64,000 bases of DNA from Micractinium sp. NFX-FRZ (taxonomy: Eukaryota > Chlorophyta > Trebouxiophyceae > Chlorellales > Chlorellaceae): NCBI GenBank assembly GCA_029339195.1, contig JAPTJF010000108.1, positions 84,970 to 148,969 of the forward strand, written 5' to 3'. Positions 12,078 through 22,549 of the stretch are shown here, one piece after another (positions within the stretch are counted from its first letter, which is position 1; the number at the start of each line of letters is the position of its first letter). The notes below the pieces were generated by a model. The model ran no database searches. It was not told where the DNA came from and saw only the letters and a list, made by a program, of their open reading frames with translations. The position numbers and the translations under genes are program-made.

Positions 12078-12130
12078 GCCATCGTGAGACAGTGCGCGTC
12101 TTGTTGGCCTGCTGGGCGTCTCTACCGTCC

Positions 12131-15100
12131 ATGCGCTGCTACCGAGCAGCGCTGTTGCCGCTGGTGGCAGCGAGCCTGCTGCTCCTACTGCTGGCGCCAG
12201 CAGCGGAGGGCCTGCGCGCCGAGTCGGCGGCTATCAAGCGCAACCGCAAGAAGAAGAGGGCCTCTGAGGCGCGGCTGCTCAACGAGACGGGGAAGTCGGG
12301 TACCGACTATGTGCAGGCCGCGCTGCAGCGCTATCTCAGCAACGCAGAGCTGACGGAGCGGCTCAAGGACTTGGAGAAGCGCTGCAAGCCCTTTGCACGC
12401 CTCGTCCAGATCGGCAGCAGCGTCAAGGGCAGGTAACTGGGCAGCGGCAGCGGCGGCGGCGCTGGGCAGACGGTTGGGTTGTTGAAGGGCAGGGCCCCTG
12501 ACGCTTCACAACAGCTTGGGCTCTTTAACCATTGCTGCGGCACCTGTGCCCACCACAAACACACGGCTGCCGGAGCGTGCGCCCGTTGCTGGCCACGCAG
12601 CCTGGCCTGCACACCTGGCTGCCGCCGCCGCCTGCTGCAGTTGCCCCTGCACCCACCTGCTATCGCTCCCCCGTTACCCTGCAGCCCACTGTGGGCGCTG
12701 GAGATAGCAGACCATCCAGGTCAGGTGGAGGCAGAGCCAGCCGTCAAGTATGTTGGCGGCGTGCACGGCGACGAGCCGACGGGGCGGGTGCTGACGCTTG
12801 CGCTGGCCGAGTGGCTGTGTGCCAACCACAAGACTGACCCACGTGCCAAGCGCATCGTCACTTCCATGCACCTCTGGCTGGTGCCTGCAATGAACCCAGA
12901 TGGATTCGACCTGCATACTCGTGGCAACGCGTGCGTGGGGATGCGGGGGGGGGGTGGCTGCGTGCTGGGCGGGCTGCTGCTCGCTGTTCAGCTTGGCTCT
13001 GCCTGCAGCACGCCATTGTGGTCTCCCCATGCTGCCCCCTGCCCTGCCAACGCACATACACACCAACCGTGCCTCCGCCACCCAGCACCCACCTGCCAGC
13101 CCCACTTCTCATGTGCCTTGGTGTTTGTGGGTGCTGCAGCAATCAGACATCAGCAACAGACATCAGACTGCAGCAAGCACGGCATGTGCCGGTGCTCCTC
13201 CCACGTCTGCCTCTCTTCGTTTTGCTTGTGGGTGCTGCAGTAATGAGCGTGACTTGAACCGCGACTTCCCGGACCGCTTCGCCTCAGCCAGCATGACGGC
13301 CAGCGGGGATGAGCAGGCGGAGACCAAGGCCATCATGGAGTGGACAATGAGCACCGGGTTCGTGGCATCAGCAAGCATGCACGAGGTGGGTGCGGTGCGA
13401 TGCTGTGCCGTGCACCGTGTGCTGTGCTGCGCTGTGCCGTGCACCGTGTGCTGTGCTGCGCTGTGCTGTGCCGTGCACCGTGTGCGGTGCTGTGCGGTGC
13501 GGTTCTGGACACCTGGGGATGTTCAGTCGGTTGGCATGCACAATACCAGTGCCTGGGGTAAAGCTGCGAGGGTGCGAGGCATCCGAGGCAGTCCCAGGAC
13601 GCTGCGAGGGTGCACAGGCTGGGTGCTGCGCTGTGCTGTGCAGCATGCCGGGTTTGCGTTGCAGGGGGGTTCTGCTCCCAAACCCCTGCCGCTGCGCCTG
13701 CGTGCCGCCTCTCCCCGCCCGCAGGGTGCCCTGGTGGCCAACTACCCCTGGGATGGCACCCCCGACGAGTCCACACGCTACGAGGCCTGCCCAGACGACG
13801 CGACCTTCAAGCACCTGGCAGCCCTGTACGCTGCCACGCACCACACCATGGCTCTGGCCAACAACACGGTGCGCTGCCGGCGTGTGGTGGGATGTGCGGC
13901 TGCGGCATTGGCGGCTGCTCGGTCAGTTGGGCATGGCCAAGCCGCCGCCGCACCAGCAGCAGCAATCATGTTGGGCTGCCAGGGGCGCGGCAGCGGCAGC
14001 TGGGCAAGGCGAGGTGACGCCGCCACTGCAGGCGCTTGTGGTGGGAGAGCGGCAGGGGCAGCAGCACATCACCGCTGCTTGGCATCAAACTGGACAGCGG
14101 AAATACCGTGCTGCTTGTGCAGCTTGCAGGCTACTGCTGCGGTGTGCTCTTGCCTGCAGTGCGTTCCCCTTACTGCCGCCCGCCTGGGGTCCCGAGTGCC
14201 CGCAGGAGTTCCCCACTGGAGGGACCACCAACGGCGCAGGCTGGTATCCCATTTACGGCAGCATGCAGGTGGGCATGCGGGGCATGCATGGGGCGAGTTC
14301 CTTCAATTGCCTGTGATGCTGCGCTCGGGCCAAACAGCTCACGGCAGCCACAGCCAGCTGCAGTGCGGTGCATTTCTGACGCCACCGTGCCTGCCTCGCC
14401 GTGCCTGTGCACACAATCCTCAGTACGAATCTGACGCCACCGTGCCTGGCCTGCCGTGCCTGTCCACAGGATTGGAACTACATCACAGCCCGCTGCATGG
14501 AGCTCACCCTGGAACTGAGGTGAGGGCCTGGGTGTTGGTAAGGCGGCAGCAGCCTGGCCGGGCGGCAGCATCAGGACGTGCGGCAGCGACGTGGTACGGT
14601 CCTGGAGAGGAGGCAGCCTGGCAGGGCAGCAGCAATGTGCACGGCCCCGCTGAGCAGGCAGCCTGGGAAGCGAGGCAGAGGGTGCACAGAACTGCCGTGC
14701 TAGCGCCATTGCCCGTCATTCCAGTGAGCTGTAAACGCTGGTGCTACCGCCCCGCTCCTGCCCCCTGCCTGGTTGCTGCAGCCCAGAGAAGTGGCCCAAC
14801 GAGAAGACGCTGCCGCAGCTGTGGGAGAGCAACCGGGACGCGCTGCTGTCCTTCCCTCTGGCTGCCGCCTATGGCGGGTGAGCAGCGTGGCCTCACAATG
14901 AGTATAGCATGGGGAGCCTGTGCCTGCGTGCTGGACCCGCCCTGCACGTGTTGTGTCATTAATCGGGCCACCTGGCCCGCAAGCACATGGCACGGCTTGC
15001 ACCCAACGCTTGGACTGCCTGCCTCCCTCCCTCTGCAGTGTGTGGGGCACGGTGCGGGAGGAGGGCAAGCTGCGCAGCGGCAAGGGGCTGGAGCTGCCGC

Positions 15101-15844
15101 CGCTTGGGGGAGCCAGCATCACAGGTGGGGAGGGCGGCGTGCCAGCCAGCCGACCAGCTAGGCAGGCATGGGGTGCGGTGGGTCGCAGCGCGCTCTCCCG
15201 CAATGCTGCTGCGCTGGGCATGCCGGGCTTGATGCGCTGTGCTGCATGCCGGGCTTGCCGGCCTGCCCACCTGCTCCAAGTGGCACCCTCGCGCGCCCTC
15301 CCCACCCACTTGGGCACGCTGTGCCGGGCAGCAACACGATGCTGGTGTCTGTCCCTCACCTTCACGCCCCTGCCGCCCCCCCGGCGCCACCGTTTTGTGG
15401 CATGCAGTGCTGGGCAACAACATGTCTGTGTCGACGCGCGAGGGGCTGGGTGACTACTACCGCCCGCTGTCCCCCGGGCGGTACACCATAGCGGTTAGCA
15501 AGGAGGGGTACCAGACGTTTGTGGCCAACCTGACGGTGCCCACAGACGGATCGGGGGCGCAGCGGCACTTTGTGCTGGCAAAGGAGGGCAGCAGCGGCAG
15601 CGGCGAGGTGGCCTACAGCCTCAAGAGCTTGGCCAAGGGGGGCGGCAGCGAGGGCGGCACGCTGCCATGGCGCAGCACCAAGGCTGAGGTGGCGGTTGGC
15701 GGCGGCAGCGGCAGCGTGTCCCTGGTGGGGACCACGCGGTCGAGAGATAGGCTGCTGATGCTGGCCACTGGCGGGGTGGTGGTGTATGGGCTGTGGGTCA
15801 CGCACTCGCGCCTGCAGCGCCGCACGCACCAGCGGCGCGCGTGA
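12131..15844 (+). CDS. M14 metallocarboxypeptidase (CPD/CPE/CPM type) with transthyretin-like domain and C-terminal membrane anchor
   Basis: Exons are 12131-12432, 12685-12930, 13241-13385, 13725-13868, 14206-14268, 14470-14519, 14782-14877, 15039-15124 and 15408-15844 (522 residues, all in phase). It has a signal peptide (ALLPLVAASLLLLLLAPAAEG). The zinc ligands appear to be H128 and E131 (GGVHGDEPTG) and H230 (SMHEGALVANYPWD). R190 lies in LNRDFPDRF, and the catalytic glutamate is E315 in TLELS. A transthyretin-like domain follows (GVWGTVREEGK to GRYTIAVSKEGYQTF), as in regulatory B-type carboxypeptidases. Near the end a hydrophobic segment (LLMLATGGVVVYGLWV) is followed by basic residues, so the enzyme is probably anchored in secretory or plasma membranes with its catalytic part outside. 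The family removes C-terminal Arg/Lys from peptides. The acceptor of the fifth exon (14206) could lie slightly upstream. Confidence 0.92.
13388..13500 (+). repeat. Minisatellite in a carboxypeptidase intron
   Basis: About four imperfect copies of a 26-31 bp unit built on GTGCCGTGCACCGTGTGCTG, starting right at the donor GTGGGT of the third exon. Confidence 0.6.
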
Positions 15845-16385
15845 CCGCCTGCCAGCTGGCCGCTGGCTGTGGGCGCGCTGTGTGCGCTGTGCCCCGAAAT
15901 GTGCAGGAGCCCGCGCAGCCGCCGCCTGTGCCGCCGCCCTGGTCAGCTGCGCTGTGTTTCACGCTCGCTCCTCTGTGTTTCCCACCCCTCATTCTTCTCA
16001 CTTCCCCTACCTGTCCCTACCCCCCTTCTCTGTTTGCACCTCTGCTCCTCACATGAAACCCAACCCAGAATTGAATCCAATAAGGCCACTGTAACCGCGG
16101 CCAAGCAATCTTGAGCTGCAGAGTGCGTGAAACACGCCAGCCACGATGGGAGGCTCACTGCACAGGCTGGTGCAAGGGCTGAGCAGCTGATGCGCAGGCT
16201 TGTCGGTTGCTCTGCTCTTTGTGGGCCTGTGGCAAGCTCGCAGCATCCTGGCATGATGGTGTTAGACAGTCGGTCACTCAAAGGAACACAAACAAGAGCA
16301 GGCGTCGGGCGCAGAGGCACAAGATGAAGAGAGGTGCTGCCGGCCGGCAAGCAGGCCCCGCTGCGGCTGTCCTCGGGGAGGCTTG
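15845..16385. other. Convergent 3' ends of the carboxypeptidase and copine-like genes
   Basis: The two genes point at each other. The stretch contains their 3' UTRs and the plus-strand TGTAA at 16089. No exon is visible. Confidence 0.5.
16089..16093 (+). terminator. TGTAA poly(A) signal of the carboxypeptidase gene
   Basis: TGTAA lies 245 bases after the TGA of the carboxypeptidase and is the only TGTAA I found on the plus strand in this gap. Confidence 0.6.
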
Positions 16386-19300
16386 TCACCCCAGGCAGGC
16401 CGCCAGGCAGCCGCCCATGGTCTGCTGCAGCGTGGGCCCCGGCTTCACCATGATCTGCCGCACCGTCAGCTGCCCCGGCTTGCCGCCCGTCTTGCTGGGC
16501 GGCCGTGCAAGCTCCATGGTTCGATCCGGGCTTGCCTGGGGGGCCCCCTCAAGGGCCTTCAACTTGGCCAGCGTTGTTTGCACCTCCCCGATAAGCGTGT
16601 GGGAACCGCTGGTGTTGAAGTCCCACACCTGTTGCGGCAGAGAGGGCAGGGAGGGGGGAGTACGGAGGTGGGATGGGAAGCAGCGGGCTGGAGGTGCGCG
16701 CACGCCCATGCCATGTGGGTGGGTTTATGCTTGGCGGCCAGTGGCCCAAAGCACTCCACCTCCCCTTCCCAAGACCCCTGCACCCAGCCGCCCCCACCTG
16801 CAGCTTGAGCGGCCGCTGGTCGTCTGCGCTGCACAGCTGACGGATGTCGACCTGCGCACGGTGGGAGCAGGGTGTGGGGGTGCGTTGGCAAGGGCAAGGG
16901 CCAGGGCAGGGCGGGTGGCTCAAGCAGAGGTCATCGGGGCGCACAAGCGTGCCCTCTTCAACTGTCTCTGTTGCTTGCGGGCCCCCTCAAGGGCACTGGC
17001 TCACCTCAATGGGGTTCCACAGCGGGTCCTTGTTGTTGTCCCGCACCTGCTCAGCACAGCAGGCACATCATGCAGTGCACATTGGGCGCAGGCACGGCGC
17101 AGCAGGCACAGCGCAGCCGTGGGCGCAGCACGCGGCGCTCTAGGGGCAGGCGCAGCGCAGGTTGCACAGCTGCCGCATTCGACAGAGCCCCGCCACAGCA
17201 GGCGCCCGCCGCCCGCCGCCAGCCCGTTCTTTCTACAGGAGCCGGTTCTGCCCCACATCCTAGCCAAGTGCAGGAGCAGCAGGGAGAGACAAGGCAGGCC
17301 GCCCACCTCGGTTTTGAACACGGGCACCCAGTCATCCTCGCTGCCCAGCCTCAGCTTCATGCCCCGCAGGAAGGGGTCGCTCTCGCTCATCGCATCCTTC
17401 TTGGCCAGGTTGCTGCCAGAGAAGGCCATGCGCACCTGGGGGGCAAGCGGCAGGGGGGAAAGAAACGGGAGGAGGTGGATGTGGCGGGGGCTTAAATGTG
17501 GGTGCAGGAACCGCTTTACAACTATCATGCCCTGCTTGCTTGGTTACAAGGGGCGATTGGGGGGGATCCTGTGCAGGCTGGAAGGCACCGAGGAAACGCG
17601 TTCAGCCCGCAGCCACAGCCCGCAGCACAGCAAGAACGCCAAGAAAACTTCCGTTAATCGTCATCCCTCTGCCTCACCACTTCGTTGACGTCTGCCGCCA
17701 TCTTCTCTGCCTTGAGCACGGCCACGCAGCCCTTGGGCAGCTGCTTCCCAGCCTGAAAAGTAAGGGCGGCCGTTCAGAGTCCAACCCAGTCAACGCCATG
17801 AATGGTTGCTGCGCGATGCGGGGGCTGCTGCTCCTTCTCAGGGTTGAGCAGCAGGCCCGCTTGTTCACATCGTTGGTGCGCACAGCATGCCAGTGCTGCC
17901 TGCATGTGTGCAAATACGTGCCCCCTCCACACCTGCAAGTCCACCAGCTGCAGCTCCAGAGAGCAGCCGGGGGCGCTCATGACGTCTGCAAACATGAACT
18001 CTGCCTCGCCTGCAAGAGCGAGGGCGGCATGTTCAAGGGTGGGCAGGGGCGAGGCCAGGGTGGCGGGCTTTGGGATGGCTAAGGGTGGGCGCCCTGGTAA
18101 CAGCGGGCAGGTAGCAGAAGCAGCCCAGCCCTTTGAGACGCCCCCGAGCAGGCGCTCGGCCTTGATTGCCACAGTCAGCGTGGGGGCGGGCGGGCTGTGA
18201 CGACGGAGACGGGCACAAGCACATTACAAGCTGACTATCAAAATCCTTCAACCCGCCCAACCAGAGAGGACAAGGGGATGCAGCGCGCTCGAGTGTGGGT
18301 TGAGGGAACCAGCAGAGGGGAGGGCCCCCATGGCGCCCCGCCCACACAATCTTGCCCACTTGCCCACCCGCCCGCCCGATTGCCCACCCGCCTGCCCAGT
18401 CACCCCACCCACCCAGGTAGTCCTGTGACGCCAGGTTGAGGGCCTCCGGCTTGCGTGCCAGCCTGTCCACGTCATACACCACCACACGCATGGGCTGGGG
18501 CGCCCCCGCCGAGTAGCTGACCAGCAGGGGCTTCACAAACTGGGGGTCTGAGGCAGGGGCAGCGTGGGGGGCGGGTGGAGGAGTGAGTCGACAGCAGTGT
18601 TGGGGGTGGAGGGCATAGCAGGCACAGCGGGTGGCAGGGGAGGGTGGGTGCCGGGCTGAGGGGAGGGGAGGCAAATTGCGGTGGCCAGCGGCTGGCAGGG
18701 CATTGCCCATGTGGCCGTAGACTAGCAGTGGCCAGACGGGTGTGCACTTGACTGACAGCATGGCGCCGGCACACAGCGGCGGCCTCTAACCCCGCCGCCA
18801 AGACGCACAACAGCCAGCCTTGTGTCACGCACGGCCCGGCACTCCAGGCATCAGGCTGCCAGTCTGCAAACGCTTCTGCCCTGAGAGACGGTTGTTGTCT
18901 TGCACTAGTCGCGCGTGCCCTGGATCAGGGGGCGGCCCCCAATGCCACTTGCTGGCCGTGCACGCACTCACCAGCTGTGTTGGCCACCACATCAGTGCGC
19001 CCAATTTCCCTCCATGCCGTTTCTCCCGTGGCGGGCGCCTGGAACAGCACGAGCATGGGGTCGGACTTGCTGCGGGGATTGGGAAAGCAGGGCAAGGGGG
19101 GAGGGCACAGGGAGAGGAGTCTGGTTGAGTGGGCAGTGCCAGGTTGGCGGCGTCTGCAGGCAGGTGGTGCCTTGACAAGAGGAATCAAGGCGGCAGCCAC
19201 AAGCAGCGTGCACCGGCCGCAACCAACTCAGGTTTGGCTTGTTGGTACACCACTGTTGTGGCAACGAAACTATGGGTGCAGGAGGGCAGGACAAGGGTTG

Positions 19301-19531
19301 GGGCAGGGTGGGGGTTGCCGAGGGGGAGGTACCGCCGTCCGCCCGCCGGGCAGCCCCTCACCTGGTCAGATCTTTGCGGGGCAGGCCTTTGGCTGCAATG
19401 CGGAGCTCCAATCTCGTGCCTCCAACTCCCGCCTTGCTCAGCAGCTCCGCGGCGGCCTGCGCTGCCGTCAGGTTCACCTGCTCAATTCCGCCAGCCGACC
19501 GCTTATCGTGAACGCTCTGGATCAGCCCCAT
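16386..19531 (-). CDS. Copine-like protein with two C2 domains, lacking the VWA domain
   Basis: Nine exons join in phase: 19362-19531, 18972-19069, 18413-18547, 17933-18009, 17678-17752, 17307-17435, 17005-17046, 16798-16851 and 16386-16628 (340 residues). The first C2 domain reads LELRIAAKGLPRKDLTSKSD, PMLVLFQAPATGE, WREIGRTDVVANT, and MRVVVYDVDR. The second reads RMAFSGSNLAKKD, MSESDPFLR, WVPVFKTE, NNKDPLWNPIEV and LKLQVWDFN. SKSDP and SESDP carry the calcium-binding aspartates of copine C2 domains. Copines bind membranes in a calcium-dependent way and normally continue into a VWA/copine domain. Here a TGA follows GGCLAACLG at 16386, and nothing VWA-like lies in the 540 bases beyond. The cysteine-rich tail could be lipid-modified. 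The product probably acts as a calcium-dependent membrane-binding protein in the cytosol. Confidence 0.85.
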
Positions 19532-20374
19532 TTTTGCAGCTTGATTGGACCGTCAAGAGCCAAACAGGGCGTTGGGCGCAGGTTTGCAGACCTGTCGGCA
19601 AACTGACTGAACTTCGCGCAAGGGACCGCCCTAGATTGCGATTAGGTTTGTGGTGACAACAGTTGTACGTGACCGAGCTCTACAAGAAGGCACGGGCTAG
19701 AATCGGCGCGCATATCTGTACTGCTGGTATTCTGCTGCCGCCAGCCGGACGTGCCGCCGCGCTGCGCCGAGCGGCTGCCACAGTGTGGAGGGCTGCCACC
19801 TACCTTTCTTTGCCGTCCCGACTCAAATGCATGCGTAACCTCTGTCTTCCGTCAGTTCGGGTTGTTGAAACCCTGACACGTGTTGAGGTGAGCGCTAGCG
19901 GCACCAGCACCGGCGCAGGGTGGACCGTGCTCTAGCAGCGTCCAGCACTGCCAGGCACTCCTGTACGGCTGTGCCTCCCTGGTTGAAAACATAATCATAT
20001 CCATACTAACCCTTGGACGCCTGCCAAGTGCAGAGGTTGCCAGAGTTGGGATGCGCGGCTCTCGGCTCTGTGCAGGCTTCTATGGTACATAATCTGTAGC
20101 GGCTGTCGCGGCGTGCGTACACTGGTAGACCACACTGCTCCCATATCAGCAGACACTGCGGGCATACGCGTGTGCAGGCTGTGCGATTGGGACACCTTGA
20201 CAGCCTCCGCCCCCTGCCAAGAGGAAAGGACGTGCATGTGCATGTGCTGTAGCATGGAAGCTGTGCTGGGTGCCTCTTGGACTCCCCTCCCTGTGCTCCC
20301 ATCCTGGTCGCTGCTGCTATAAAACCAGGAAACCCAGTGACGCTCAGGCCCTTTATACAGGAGCGAGTGCAAAC
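19532..20374. other. Divergent intergenic region
   Basis: It separates the minus-strand copine-like start (19531) from the plus-strand gene at 20375. I see a plus-strand TATA box at 20318 and no convincing exon. Short ORFs here lack splice or protein support. Confidence 0.4.
20318..20324 (+). promoter_or_regulatory. TATA box of the small repeat-motif gene
   Basis: TATAAAA lies 57 bases before the ATG at 20375. Confidence 0.6.
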
Positions 20375-21871
20375 ATGGTGAGCGCAGGGGCGTGCCGACC
20401 AGGGCGCGGCTGGAGACTGCGAAGGTTTTAAACCCTTGAGTTGTTTGCAGCCCACTCGACTTTTAAAGAGGGGATGGCAGGGTCCTAGCACAGGGCAGTC
20501 GTCCGAGGTGTAGGCGCCTCAGCGGGCAGAAGGCGCAGGCAGGCGGTGGTGGGCCTCATGCCGGCGGCCGCTCCCTTCCCACACCTACTCTGCCCTGCCA
20601 CTCTCTTGCTACCTGGGGCCTTCTTGCGCTCTCAAGGCCGTCTTGTGACAATGGGAGGCTGCCGGAGATAGCCGATCCTTCAAGACACCCGCACCTCGAC
20701 TTGCCCCCCCGCTCGATTCTCCACGCTCATCCCCGCCGATGAAGGCGCACCCACACCCGCTTCCCACCCCCCATCCTCAGGACAACACAATGCCGAAAGA
20801 TGTCGATGTGGGGCGGGACGCCACGGGCGGGCAGTACGGAACCGAGGCCGCCGCCGCTATGAGCACTTTCCAGGCAGGTCGTTATTCACTGTGTGTGCAT
20901 CAGCCTGGCACGTAAACCCGCCAGCTTGCCCTTGCCACCGGATGGACTGATGGGAGGGCTTCCTTCAACACTGCTGGCAGCTGGCAGCCGCTCGTGGTCC
21001 CCTCATTCCTTGCACCTCTTGCCTCCCCCTCTCCCTTGTTGCCCACGACACCCTCGTGCCTGCTCCACTGGTACCCACGCCCTTGATGCCCACCGTCCCC
21101 TCTCTGCCTTGCTGCCTTGCCACCCACACTCCGCAGGCACAGCCCGACCCCAAGGCGTGGCAGTCGCCCCCTGATGTGGTCAAGGAGGCGCAGCGCCTGG
21201 GGGCGGAGGCCACAGAGGAGGGTGGGTGGGTGGGTGGGCGGGCGGGTCAGTGCGGGCGGGGGGCGGGGGCGAGAGCCCTGATAGCCACTGTTAAAGCCGG
21301 ATGTCCTGGCGAGGTGCCCCCCCGCCCCCGCAGGCTGCAACAAGAAGGGGCAGGACAACCTGAAGCCCAAGGGCGCCGACATCGGGCGGGACGCCACGGG
21401 GGGGCAGTACGGCACCGAGGCCGCCCTGGGCACAGACGCTGCCAAGGTGAGTGGGGGCACACCGCAGTTACAGGTGTGCTGTTGTGTACGGCATGTGGCA
21501 GCAGCAGGGCGCCACTGCAGCAGCACAGGTAGCGGGGCACCCTGGCACTGGGCCTGGGCTGTGACGGTGGGGCAGTGGGGCTGATCTGGCATGGCAGTGC
21601 GGTCCTGTACAGCAGCAGCCACCACAGCAGCGCGACACAGAGTCTCTTATGGCTCCTAATGCTGCCCAGGTGTGTGAAATGGGGTGCTGGTGGTGGCGGT
21701 GGGCAACGGGGGCCAGAAGCCCCCCTTGCGCACGCCAGCCTGGGCGTGACCCCAAGCCATGTTGGGGTGGCCCACCCGCCAGTGGATGTTTGCCCCTTGT
21801 GGCACCCTCCAGTGGATGTTTCCCCCTTGTGGCACCCTCCAACATGAGTGCAGGGGCGGCAGGCCCAGTGA
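20375..21871 (+). CDS. Small hydrophilic protein of unknown function with a duplicated GRDATGGQYGTEAA motif
   Basis: I do not recognise this family. The model has exons 20375-20377 (the ATG alone, followed at once by donor GTGAGC), 20781-20873, 21137-21221, 21334-21446 and a tentative last exon 21854-21871 ending TGA, for about 103 residues. The 14-residue motif GRDATGGQYGTEAA occurs twice, once in the second exon (after MPKDVDV) and once in the fourth (after KPKGADI). Between them lies PKAWQSPPDVVKEAQRLGAE. The second intron appears to be GC-AG (donor GCAGGT), because only that choice keeps the frame. The protein is polar with no membrane segment or signal peptide, in the style of stress-related disordered proteins. 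If the first exon is wrong, translation could start at 20791 (MPKDVD). The 3' end is the weakest part. Confidence 0.55.
21777..21840 (+). repeat. 30-bp tandem duplication
   Basis: AGTGGATGTTT, a GCCCC/CCCCC variant, then CTTGTGGCACCCTCC occurs twice head to tail, just before the tentative last exon of the small gene. Confidence 0.7.
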
Positions 21872-22549
21872 GCGGCGCTCCGAACCGAGGCTGCATGCTA
21901 CGCGGCGGTCCAAGCCGCAGCTGAGGCCTGGAGGAGGCTGCCAGTGTCGCGCACAGAAAACAGACTCAAAGCGGGCGTCGTTTGGAGCTCTCCAAGCGGG
22001 TGCGGGTGCTGTGAAAACGAGGGGGAGAAGCTGCCTCCACAGCCCAAGCTCTCCGCTAGCTTGCACTCCCGCTGCTTTAGCCAACATTGGCTGGCTGCCT
22101 CTGGAGTCGCCTGGGAGCACCGGACCCGATGTGACGTGTTGTGGATGACAGGCTTGCCTTGTTTTAAAATAATCAAAATGAGACGGCGGGCTTCAAAAAG
22201 CAAGTGCCAAATGAAGGGGGGACGGCTTGATGCGGGGGTGCGCAAATACGGAGGCGAACAAATATTTGAGCTGAGGTGGCGGCGTATGTGCGCCCGAAGT
22301 ACTGCTTGAACAGCGTGAATAAAAGGTGGCGGGAAGGGGCACTGATGCACCGGAAGGAGAGGTGGATGGGACTCACTGGAGATGGGAGTAAAGGAGCTCG
22401 GGTAAAAGAGCAGTGGAGGGCACATGTCGGCGATCCGGTCCACACAGATCGCCCAACTAACAACGTTGACGCGCGTGCGCGCTGCGCCGGCGGCGCTCCC
22501 GTCGGCAGGCGCTGCCTGCTGCTGCCGCTCATCCCTCCCTCGACGCCCA
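21872..22549. other. Convergent 3' region
   Basis: It lies between the tentative 3' end of the small plus-strand gene and the stop of the minus-strand ion-channel gene. I see no coding exon or TGTAA signal in the right orientation. Confidence 0.35.

Larger units (their letters stand above)
11044..12130. other. Intergenic: GT90 3' UTR, repeat copy B, carboxypeptidase promoter
   Basis: The interval holds the GT90 3' UTR, repeat copy B, and a promoter-like end with a TATA box at 12071. I see no further gene. Confidence 0.5.

Noticed and set aside
12900..15161. 753-residue plus-strand ORF
   Set aside because: It runs through several introns of the carboxypeptidase in mixed frames and carries no family motif beyond the pieces belonging to real exons.
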